64,000 nucleotides of DNA, taken from the NCBI RefSeq assembly GCF_020882245.1, contig NC_083597.1, positions 13,178,581-13,242,580 on the forward strand. The letters are read 5' to 3'. How positions within the stretch are numbered: the stretch's first letter is position 1; each line of letters starts with the position of its first letter. A program made the translations under genes and the position numbers. Shown in pieces: positions 1-10,387 of this stretch. Source of the DNA: Rhopalosiphum padi. Taxonomy: Eukaryota; Arthropoda; Insecta; Hemiptera; Aphididae. The notes beneath the pieces are model-generated. The model had not been told where the DNA came from, made no database searches, and was given only the letters and a program-made list of their open reading frames with translations.

Positions 1-148
1 ATCATTTTGTAATTCTTAATAAAATAAAATTCTTTTCGTGTAACATAAACGTATGCAATATTAAGTAAAATAAATGGTCAGGTGGCACGTAAAAATTTTC
101 AAATTGTGTATAGGTGGTACGCGAATATAAAAAGGTTGAGAACCACTG
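1..148. mobile_element. Right terminus of a hAT-like element (left part outside window)
   Basis: The stretch ends in 'ggttgagaaccactg', the reverse complement of the classic hAT terminal repeat CAGTGGTTCTCAACC. It is preceded by a 'ggtggtacgcgaatataaaa' tail of the kind seen in many non-autonomous hAT copies. The matching left end is not in the window, so the element is cut by the window edge and its target duplication cannot be tested. Confidence 0.6.
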
Positions 149-2081
149 GATTACAAGATTGAGCATGACACATAATGCTTTAGCAAAGTTTTAGCAATTT
201 TTTTTCTTTAATATATTATAAATGCACGTATACGTTGTACGTGTATTGTAATAGATTAAACAATGATTTGGCGGTAAGATATTTATTAGCGTAATCCTGA
301 TGTTTATAAGACAATTGATGACGATTAATTATATTAAAGTACATATATCAAACTAAATAATAATAATATTTTTTATTTAAAATTGTTTATCATTTATCAT
401 TAAAATGTCTACAATCATCAAAATGTTAATACTTGTGTTAGATATAAGCATTTATAAATGTTAACAACAAGTTTATAAAATAGTACATGTCCTTTTGCAT
501 TTACTAAATGATATAAGTACTTGGATATTTTTAATAACTAGTTCAAAATGTATTTCACGATTTTACGATATACTGTAAGTAAAATTATATTTATAATATA
601 AATATAAGGTATATTTTTTTTTTTTTTATTTATTGTTAAAGGCTTCAACAGCTAGGTATTAGCCTGTGGTTGTGGTTACATTATCGTTAATTAATGAATA
701 TACAAATAAACAACTAAAGTCTAAATTAATTTTACGTTACAATTTTGGTATATATGGATTTTACAGTGATATTGTATATTTACATTGTATTTTTAGCAGT
801 GTAGTTCTATCTTTACATTAAATTTTTGTGTCAATGCCGATGGATTTGAAGAAGGTATGAATCAAGTGCGTGTTGTGTTCTTCTAAGGTATATTTTATGT
901 TTATAAATTTTACAAGTTTTTTAATTATTGGGCATAATTTAGAACCTTGTCCATTCTAAATGTATATTTTGGATTTTGTATGAATACGAAATTGAGTACT
1001 ATAAAATATAAATGGAAATAAGATGTATGCTACTTATGTGTTGTACAAGAAGTAGTTGTTACGGAAAGGTGACCTATAAGTCTATGTTATAGACTTATAG
1101 TTATATTTATATTATTTATTTATATTTATTTAGTTATTTGTTTTATTTTTTATTTAAAAATTTAACCGCATATCGTCCTCTAAACCTATGCATTAACGAA
1201 TTCAAAAGTTAGGGTTAAGTTAAGAAATTAAGTTACTTTTAATCAAGTTATAACACAAGTCAATTATTTTTAAAAGTTAATTTTGACTTGGGTAGTTAAT
1301 ATATCTAATCTCATGATACGCAATTACTAATCGGTTAATTAATTGTATAGTCACGTTAAGTTTACAAAACTTTTTTTCCTGATTTAAAACCCATAGATTT
1401 AAAATATATTATTTTGTTTATATATTATATATATATATATATCCGAAATACTATATTATATACCGTCGAAGTGTTAAATGCACTATTTATAGATTTTAAT
1501 AGATATCAAAACTGCCCAAGTATATTAATTTAAAATCTTTCATTAATAACACTACTAAATAGCTCAGTTCAACGTTTAAACGACCTAATTAACGTGTTGT
1601 TGATGCTGCGATCCTTTAATAAAATTAACTTATCATTATCAAAAATTTATCATAATGGGGATGGACTTAACAATTTTTAGCCCCTATCTAGAAAAAAATA
1701 ACTTCTACATAATAAAATATCCTTAAATAAATTTTTTCTCTCGATATCTAACAGTTTCTATAAAGTGAACATTTGCCTAGACTCCCGTATATATTATATA
1801 TGTCTAGTATTGTAGTATTTATATTCTATAAACAATAAAATAAGTTATAATTAAGTACAATCATCATCGTCGTACTCATTATCAACGAGTTCCTGGGAAA
1901 AAATAAATATTATTTTGCTAAAAATAAACGAATACAAAATTCTCATACGCCGTTAAAATTTTTGTAATGGTGAAATAAATTTAAAAAAATATGTATTTAT
2001 TTTTTTTACATAAAAACAAAACCAATATTTAACTAAATTTTTCCGCCTTATAAATACGGCGCATAATATGCTATTAGTATA
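149..2081. other. Non-coding AT-rich DNA, no feature seen
   Basis: No open frame of note, no RNA gene and no clear transposon end. It holds homopolymer runs (near 615) and a short (AT)n tract near 1431-1442. It probably lies in intron 3 of the minus-strand secreted-protein gene or downstream of it. Confidence 0.5.
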
Positions 2082-2089
2082 CTATATAG

Positions 2090-2584
2090 TAGAGATGTTC
2101 CGAGTACCCGGCAATTACTCGATGGCCGAGTACTCGATATCATTTAAAACTCGGCCCTTACCCGGTACCCGTCGTAATACTAAATTTGTACCCGGCATTT
2201 ACTCAGTACCGGCGTAATACCTACATTTTTACCCGGCTCTTATTTTGTAGTCGGTAGACTCGGTAGAAGGATTCGCTCACACGACAGTACGACACAACTA
2301 TTTTAAATATTTTTTATCGTATAGTAATAGTATTAATTACTGACAAGGTACCTAATGTTAGTACCTATTATAATTTTATTTGTTTTATTTTTTTATGCTT
2401 TTATGTTAATACTCAATAGTGTTTCTGTGTTTGTTTAAGTAGTATATTATAATTGCTTAACTAATAATTATTAATTTATAATTTTTCAACCAATAATCGC
2501 GGATACACATTTTGTATTTACATTTCTACTCGGTTATTACTCGGTACGCGGTTTATAACAAATTATCTACCCGGAACATCATCA
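2090..2584. mobile_element. Non-autonomous DNA element with 'gatgttcc' inverted ends
   Basis: The left end reads 'tagagatgttccgagtac' and the right end, reverse-complemented, reads 'tgatgatgttccgggtag', giving imperfect terminal inverted repeats about 495 bp apart. Both sides are filled with degenerate copies of a 'tac(c/t)cgg' / 'actcgg' motif, which makes the subterminal regions GC-richer than the surroundings. No transposase frame is present. I could not find a matching target-site duplication, so the exact ends are uncertain. A hAT-type MITE is the likeliest class. Confidence 0.55.
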
Positions 2585-2733
2585 AATTTATTTACTGTGA
2601 TTTAGCATAGATCATAAATAATTGGTTAAACAAATGTAACCAATTCTTAATTTTAAGATTGAATATTTTTACATTAACTTAATGAGTTAAAAATATCAGT
2701 TAACTTGTCCAGTGTCTTTTGAGGATTATATTA

Positions 2734-2982
2734 TATTATAGCAGGGGTCCCCAATTAATATTTTTGAAGGACCATATTAGGGATCTGAAAATTTTTCACG
2801 GGTCATCAAAATTCTAAGTACATATTTACATTATTTAAAAACCAACAATATTTAACAAAAATAATAATTTATAATAATAACACAATAATGTGTTATTTAT
2901 TATTTGTCTGCGGGTCAGATAAAATGTGTTCGGGGGCCGTATGCGGCCCGCGGGCCGCCATTTGGTGACCCATGTATTATAG
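2734..2982. mobile_element. hAT-type MITE with perfect 8-bp target duplication
   Basis: The element proper is 2742-2974 (233 bp). It starts 'caggggtccccaa' and ends 'tttggtgacccatg', imperfect inverted repeats of the hAT 'CAGGGGTCCCCAA' type. Just inside the right end is a GC-rich run of 'cggcccgcgggccgcc' type, typical of this superfamily across animals. It is flanked by the identical octamer tattatag at 2734-2741 and 2975-2982. No coding capacity. Confidence is high because termini, duplication length and internal GC motif all agree. Confidence 0.85.
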
Positions 2983-3639
2983 GTATTATATTATGAAAAG
3001 CGTCCATATAGAATATTTTATAAATGTAAGTGGTATAATATAATATCATCATCAAATCCTCGAGAGAAACATAAATATTAACAGTCCCGTTCGATGTGGA
3101 TAGCGAGCGAGCGGTGATTTGAATTCGTCAATGTGACTTAAAAAAAACCTGAATAATTGTTACATCGATTCATTATTACTTTATTTTCCCAATCATAATA
3201 TTTTAATCATTACAATTGCTGCTATAAATATTTTTATTAAACGTATAAATCTGATTTACATAGATTGCATATTATTTGTTTTTTTAGTATTAATTTGATA
3301 TGTCATAACATTTATGATTATAAATTAAAATATTATATAGAATTTTAAACCGGAAATAAAACTTCATCAATTTGAACAACGAAAATAGTACACTATATAT
3401 TGTATAATATATGCAAAAGATAATAGCTGCAGGTACACAATTATTACAATATGGTAAGCTGACTACTATAGTTGTAGCGGTCCACGTGTACGTTTAATTG
3501 ATTGTAATCAATTATATATGAATGTGCAGTAGCTTGTGGTATAAATAATTTCAGTCTCAAATGATTTCAATATTTTTTAATTCAAAATATTACTAAGTCC
3601 AAAAATATAATTCTGATCTAGACTGGCGAGAAAATGCTC

Positions 3640-3815
3640 ACTCTTACTTTGGTAAACCATCATGTTGAAAGAGGGCCTATTTCGGGTTTTCCTTTACAGT
3701 TCCTTTCCCCACTATTCTTGGTTATTCCCTTGTGGTAAAGCGATGTGCACCGTCGTCTTTCCATGGTTCACGCATCTTGAGGTTCATGCGTAAGTGCGAT
3801 GATTTTATTATCTTA
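3640..3815. repeat. GC-richer segment, possibly an old retroelement remnant
   Basis: This stretch is clearly less AT-rich than its neighbours. It contains a plus-strand open frame of about 45 codons starting near 3663 (MLKEGLFRVFLYSSFPHYSW...) that ends at a stop just before 3795. It resembles a dispersed sequence I associate with aphid genomes, but I cannot name the element or show its ends. It directly abuts the hAT-like insertion to its right. Confidence 0.25.
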
Positions 3816-3831
3816 TGACGAATGGTGTATG

Positions 3832-4167
3832 TCGCATACCAGAGACGTAACTTCAAAATTTGGGCCCGCAAGCAAAATTTTCAATATCCCCCCCCCCCTT
3901 ATCCAGGATTTATATAGCGAGGTCCGAGGGAGAAGGTGCTTTTATTTTACTAAAGTTATTTTATACCACATCAAAAAATATTATTGCCTGTTTTATTAAT
4001 TAAAATTGTATAATTATTTTGAATTTTTAATAATAAAATTTAATAGTTTAATAGGGTATTATAAATTATTAAAAGAAAAACATTATATCACTTTGGGACC
4101 CTTAAGCGTATGGTCCTAGCTGTGTCCACATCCTCTGATCACTCTTAGTTACACCACTGTCCCATAC
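3832..4167. mobile_element. hAT-like MITE with near-perfect 8-bp duplication
   Basis: The element is 3840-4159 (320 bp). The left end is 'cagagacgtaact' and the right end, reverse-complemented, is 'cagtggtgtaactaag', so both ends share the CAG...GTAACT pattern. The flanks are tcgcatac (3832-3839) and tcccatac (4160-4167), identical at 7 of 8 positions. An 11-base C run lies at 3888-3898. The short open frame that crosses its left boundary is accidental. Confidence 0.75.
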
Positions 4168-6639
4168 CTAAATCCTATAGATTACAATTATATGCAGTTG
4201 CATTTATCTGATAATAAATCTTGCATAGTTCCCCGAATCTGATGCGTTGCTTTATCTCCATATAAAAGTATTTTTTAATATTAAAATTATAAGACATAAC
4301 TCATATATTGTTGTCAACTTATATAGTTCTGTGATGTGTATTTGTGAGTATAGGACATATCAGGCCTACTGAATAAATGATATTTAATAGTATAATACTG
4401 TTGTACCTTTATTTTGTTTATTATGCAAAATGCACTCTAATGTGTAACACTATATCGCAGTTCTAATGTTGTATTGTATAGGACATCAGAACACGTAGCA
4501 CAGTTATCACTGCAGAGTCTTGGCATTGACGTTCAAAAAAAATATGTGCGTGCCTGTGAAAGTCCGAAGATAGCTTCGTATTTTGTTTTCACTTTATAAA
4601 GATAAATTACCTACCTTACAATGAATGAGTTATATTTGAAAAAAATGTATTTATATTACTGTATGACTTTCTGATAGAATAAATACCTATATAGTAAGTA
4701 AAAGCATAGTTATGATATAGGTGTAAACACTATACATAGGTACAGCGTCATTACTTTTTTAATTTCATAACACTACATAATAGGTCAATGTATCTCGATT
4801 TTAACGTGAAACGGAAAATTGTTATTGTTTTTTTTTTTTCGATTATTATTATGGTTATCTGTAAGACGTAAACGCAATTGAAGTTATCTTTATCGAAAAC
4901 CGGGCTAAACACATATGCGCACGCATTGTATGAGTGTGCAATGTACGTAGGTCATGAAAGAAGCATATAGCAACCTACATACCAAGTACGTACCTATGTT
5001 TATCAAACATTTGATTGTTTTTATCTGGGACATGATTTATGATTTATGATTTAATTTGTTTTAGCCATTTAATTATGCACGAGATGAATTGTATGTACTA
5101 AGTGCTTACAAAAACTAATTCGTTAATAGTATAAAAAAAATTGTATCGAGGTAGTTTAATGTGAAAAGTGTTTTTGTATTTTAATCCAATTACCTGGATG
5201 ATAAGATTGATGTGATACAATTTTCGCAATTATTGTTGACTTTTTAATAATTATTTTGTGGGTATAATTATTTTGAACTATGTATCGATGAAGTAATAAA
5301 TCATTTGCATAATATAATGGTATATCGTATATCCGATGAATACACTAAATGATGAAAATAATGAATTATAAATTATTCAATTGAGTGTACACAATCTAAA
5401 AAGTCTAAATGATATCATTCATTTTGTTTAGTACACACTTATCTAAAGTTAAATTCTTAATAGAATTAATAATTAAAATATAAGGCTTTAATACTTTAAT
5501 AACAAAATCACAAAAATTCAATTATTTTTTAAGAAATTTTAAGAAAAAAATTAGCTACTTATACATTTTCGGTTATTTTTTATTAATTTTCTATGCAATT
5601 TGTATCGAGTTATCGAATATTTCTGGAATATGGTGTATATTTCCACTTAATTATAATGTAAAATATCATGTCACCACTGTTAACTTATAATTTATAACTA
5701 ACTGTTAGTGAATTGATTGAATAGTTGATTAACATTTTTAATAAGTAATTTTTATTATTTTATAGATTATTATATAATAATATATATTATATAGCATGGT
5801 TTTAGTTTCTAAGCTTAGCAATGAATGTACTGATTTCGCAATGATGGTTTTGTGTCTGTTGCTATTTTTTGAGACAGTCAAAATTCAATTCGCGTTTAAA
5901 TACCTAATTATAATTGTTCATTTAATTTATCTTCTTTATTATATAATTCAGAAAACCATATATTTAATAAATTTTACGTCTGCCTATAATTTTTGTTTAA
6001 GTTTTGTTTGAAATCACTAATATTGAATTATTAAATCGAATACACGAATACACGAATATTATATTTGTGTGTACCTATAATTGAATTACAAAATACACAT
6101 TTTATAATTTTGATAGGTAATTGCTAATTAGTCGTGCTTAGACTAGACATTTTATCTTGATGTGAGATTCAATAAGTGAACACAAGTTTTAATTATATTT
6201 GGATACCTATTTGTTTATTATGGTCAATTATAGATGATATATTGCTGTACAATTTGAGCTTATGAAATATATAAGAATCCTAGTGTTTTGCAAGATATAC
6301 TTAACTGTATACTTCTGTCGTCTTATGAAGGTTTTTTTTTCAATTTCATACAAATGTATATATAGATTATGAATTAAAATGATGGTTTACAAGATATTTT
6401 GTCTAAAAGTTTCATAGTTTTTTTTTATCGTATTTATCTAGGTATTTGTATTTCAGAATTTGCTATTTATTATATGCAACGTTATTTTTAAATAGTTTTT
6501 TACCAAAAGTTTTATCATCCGATGTGAAATATTATGACTCGCGTGGGTTATTGCTTGAGTAATTTTGTACAATTTGGATGTATTTAATACACATTATACT
6601 GTGAAATATTTACAATATATCGTATTATAAATTATTCAG
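4168..6639. other. Non-coding AT-rich DNA
   Basis: No supportable gene on either strand. A 71-codon plus-strand frame at 5796-6011 is rich in Ile, Leu, Tyr and Phe as expected from AT bias, and has no recognisable domain or splice context. Confidence 0.5.
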
Positions 6640-7440
6640 GCTGTTTTCGTGGAGTAAGAATAAAAAAAGTAGGCAAGCGGGTACCGCTCAGCTATGATGT
6701 CAAGTGGGTATTATGGGTGTTTTAAATTTGAATTCAATTATAAATAATTGTATACGAAAAACGATTCTGAGCGTAGATGGTCTGTCAGCCTACATCACTA
6801 AATATACTTCATAATATGCTTTTTCGATATAGTTATTAAAATAATTTATTTTACTTTTAGTATTGTGGTAAGTTGATAAAATGTATAAAAAAAATTGTTT
6901 CTATATTTTTAATATTTTTATACAGATATAAGAATAACTTATGTGGGATCTAGCCGATCTAGGATTGAATTTTCAAGAATTTTGTGGCGTGGTGAATAAT
7001 TTTTATCGACCTGTATAAAAAAAAAACTTAAAAATATCGCATGCCTATAAATTGCTTAAAAATAGTTTAAATATTAAAAAAATTATATTGTAGATAAAAA
7101 ATGATAATGTAAATATTCAATGATTAAACATTTGTTGAAAATATCAAGTATCTACGGTTATTCGTTTTTGAGTTGCACAGGTTTGTTAAAAATTGGATTT
7201 GCGTAAAACTTCCTGCATTTCCTTGATTTTTTTTTTGCTTTTCTCGATTATAAAAAAAAGTACTAAGAATTTTAGGATTTGACACCTAAAAGTATCAACT
7301 AAATTCGATATTTTACCAGGAACCATCCCTTTTTTAAAAATCATAGCATCTTTACTGTTCCGTAATGTGATTACAGACAGAAAAAAAAACACAATAAAAA
7401 CACACTATCTAATCAATACATTTATCGTTACTTTCAACAT
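6640..7440. repeat. Dispersed aphid-type repeat ('gattctgagcg' family)
   Basis: This contains the block 'aaaaacgattctgagcg' followed by 'ggtctgtcagcctac' (about 6755-6793), which I recognise as part of a very common aphid dispersed repeat. Farther right are 'atcgacctgtataaaaaa', 'ttttaccaggaaccatccct' and 'cgtaatgtgattacagacag', which belong to the same kind of sequence. The 68-codon minus-strand frame at 7186-7392 falls inside and looks like repeat read-through, not a gene. An inverted relative of part of it lies at 53777-53850. Exact borders and class are not determined. Confidence 0.55.
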
Positions 7441-8699
7441 CTAAAATAATTAGAATATTTAATTCCTATTTAATAAATACGCAATAATGCTTAATAATAG
7501 ATGCGTACGTTAAAAATATAAAAAATACTCAGAATTTGTCTAATTTTAAACATTATCTCGTAATAAACAAAAAAACAGATCTATACATTTAAGATAAAGT
7601 GTTGATTATAACTATATTATATATATATATATTGACTTTTATTTGTAAATTATAATATTTATATGCATCTATTGGCTACTACATATTATATATCTATTAC
7701 ATGAAACATATACCACACAATGATAAACTACATTATCTTTTTGTTTATTCTAATCAAGTAATGGAATACAAAAATAATAAAACGACTATGCTGTTTTTAA
7801 GTTCACAGTAAAAAGAAAAACAAATACATACGTATTGCGTATTGCGTATAATAGTAAGTACGAGTATTATAAATATATAATAATAATATATAAATATTAA
7901 TTTTTTATTTTTTATTAATTAAGTATTAGTAAAAATGTAAAATATAATAGCTTTGATATTTTATCTAAAATCATACGCCTAATAGTTTTACTTCGTAATT
8001 ATTTGATAATTTTTTTTTAGATTCAGTTATTCGTTTCATTGAATGAATATTTTATTTTTAATTACATGAATCATATTATACGAAATCTAAAGAAAAATAC
8101 TACTTGTATTTATATTTATTAATATTTTGAATTTTTTTATGATAATAATCATCAATTCATACCCATATTTTTGTAGCACTAATATGATTATCGTCAGATA
8201 TAAAATAAATACAGACAATACAGCATATGAATGATTGTTTATTAATCATTGTCAAGTAACTTCGCCGAAAAAATATTCTAAATGCAATAATATATACAAT
8301 ATTATTATTTATTAAAAATTAAATTAACAAAATAGTAATAATAAAATCGAATCTACAAATGTACTATAATTTTAATCTCCGTGTCGTAATCATTTCCTAC
8401 ATTGCACATGAATACATAACAATGAGTCATAATTTGGTAACCTTTTACACGATGACTATGATTAGGTACTAATAATATTATTATTCATACGTTTTTATAA
8501 ATTAATATTATATTGGAACACATTTACTAATTTTGATAAATTTATAATATATAAAAAAAATCTTTTTTTGTTTCCTATATCTACTTGGAGCGATCTTAAG
8601 TGATTCTTTAGTTTTTTTCTTTTACTTAAGTGTTGTAAGATGTTTTACACATAGATATATATATTATGACGTATTATTTGTATATTTATTATGTTAAAA
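7441..8699. other. Probable intron 3 of the secreted-protein gene, no feature seen
   Basis: AT-rich sequence with an (AT)n tract near 7618-7630. I searched the minus strand by eye for an acceptor followed by an open, less AT-rich exon that could continue the coding frame and found none here or farther left. Confidence 0.4.
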
Positions 8700-8799
8700 C
8701 TATGAACTTGAAAGTAAATTCGCGCTAGAACTTGGATCGCTTAATGAGTTTATTTTTTTAATTTTTTGACAATATACTCTATTATTTTCATTTACATAC

Positions 8800-8968
8800 C
8801 TTTTTAAAGGCTCAAACATTCCAAAGCTTTGGTGAAAAATATCATCGCTGAACCCTCGAGACGTAATTCCTTGCGGATAATAGTTCCTTTTAAACTTGAT
8901 TGACGGCCACTGAAAATCCGGCTGTAGTCCATCAAAAACATATTCATGAAATCCTCTGGCATCCATTT
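8800..8968 (-). CDS. Coding exon 3 of a predicted secreted peptide precursor (partial gene)
   Basis: This exon continues the frame of exon 2. The acceptor reads 'tacatcttacag' before AAATGG, and the split codon G + AA restores Glu65. The exon encodes 56 residues including MDARGFHEYVFDG and WPSIKFKRNYYPQG, and ends ...FGMFEPLK plus AG of an Arg codon, followed by the strong donor GTATGT at 8799. It holds a Lys-Arg pair at residues 91-92 and a second at 120-121 (if the next exon completes AGR), typical prohormone-convertase sites. No cysteine is present. If intron 3 is retained, the frame runs on to a TAG at 8700, adding about 32 low-complexity residues. I do not recognise the family. It could be a neuropeptide precursor or another small secreted protein. 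Confidence 0.7.
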
Positions 8969-10189
8969 CTGTAAGATGTATAAATATTTTTATAGAAATT
9001 TAAATGTCGTGTATTTATTTTGTAAAATACATATTTGTGTAATGCATTTTAATAATATTAATATACAAATAATTTGAACATAGTCCAATGATTTAATAGT
9101 ATCCATCTCTTATATATTACAATTTTTTTTTTTTTAATTTAAAAATATCAATTATTGTTGAAGATAATTTAAAATTAAAGCAATGAGCTAATACAAAATA
9201 TCATATTGATTCTTTTTATAAATTGAAACGTATTAACATTTATAAACTTTCTCAGAGAATCTTTGAAAAAAATGTATTCTTTGCTGGCTTTTGGAGATAA
9301 AATACTTTAACTTTATTAAATTTGAGTGAAAATATATTCATTTAAATGAAAAAGGAAAAAAATATTAAAGAAGATATACTTTTAAAAATAGAACCCGGTA
9401 AAAGCTTTCCATTAAGATAGCAATTGAATAAAATGTATTTATACATTTTAAAACAATTACCTATTATTTTTCTAAAAAGATAAGATAATTATTACGTATA
9501 ATATTTTGTTATAAATATTTCAGTATTAGTCGATATTCTTATAAAGCATTTAAATATACTAGATTTTTTTAAGTTCTTTAAAAGATTAATTTTTTTTATT
9601 TTCATAAATTCCTTAAATTTTATTTATAAACATTAATTTGATCATCAGATGTTAATACAAGGTACCTTTTATTTAACTGTCAAACTGCCAAATTGTAAAT
9701 CTACAATAATATTTAAAATACAATCTAAAATTAATAAAATGCTTATTTTGTAATTTTGTAGTCATAATAAAACCTATATAATACATATTAAGCGATATAC
9801 ATATATGTATTATTATTATAAACTAAATGAACAATGTACGATTTATAAATCGTTATTCAAATAGTATTTAATTGTACCTATAATAATAATAATTAATATA
9901 ATTATGATACTTTAATACTAATTTCATGTTTTGTTTTTTATAGAATACCATTTGATTGATTATTCTTAGTTTGTATGATAAAGCTAGACAGGTTACAGAA
10001 ACTGAGAACTATAGGAGGAACTCATTTCAGTTTGCTTGTGCCAAATCAAGGCTATCATTGTTTTTATATCTTTGGAGATGTTTTGAAACATGTAGAACAC
10101 ATATTTTAATCATCAAGATTATCGATGGAATTTATTAATATGCACGATCAAATTATAAACAATTAACCAATAAATATATTCGCACCTAC
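8969..10189 (-). other. Intron 2 of the secreted-protein gene
   Basis: This 1221-bp intron begins GTAGGTGCG on the minus strand and ends ...TTACAG. It is phase 1, and the coding frame is preserved across it. The plus-strand open frame at 9956-10138 inside it shows no coding character. Confidence 0.65.
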
Positions 10190-10387
10190 CTGGAAATACG
10201 GAAGTGACGAATTGTTTATTTCCTCCTCTGAACACGTATGTTTTCAGCATGTTGTCATTTTGATAGCGAGCCGCTTCTTCGGGTTTCGTGTCCTCCCAGT
10301 AACGTCGATTCGTGGTAGAATCCAAAATAGCGGTGACCGTGGCCAAAGACCAGGCCATTAGAAACACTGCGTTCCAATACATTTGGT
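10190..10387 (-). CDS. Coding exon 2: start codon and signal peptide of a predicted secreted peptide precursor
   Basis: The exon follows an acceptor 'ttacctcatacag'. Only five untranslated bases (ACCAA) precede the ATG at 10382, a favourable insect initiation context. The first residues, MYWNAVFLMAWSLATVTA, form a clear signal peptide: short n-region, hydrophobic core, small residues before a likely cleavage near residues 18-21. The following stretch, STTNRRYWEDTKPEEAARYQ, is hydrophilic, with an Arg-Arg pair at 26-27. The exon codes for 64 full codons and ends CCAG before the donor GTAGGT. It is noticeably less AT-rich than the introns. The start was chosen because upstream in-frame sequence is intron-like and the acceptor sits immediately before this ATG. 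The protein should enter the secretory pathway. The family is unrecognised. Confidence 0.75.

Noticed and set aside
7186..7392. 68-codon minus-strand frame, considered as a continuing exon of the secreted-protein gene
   Set aside because: It lies within a dispersed repeat, has no acceptor in the needed phase and has a Lys/Phe-rich chance composition.
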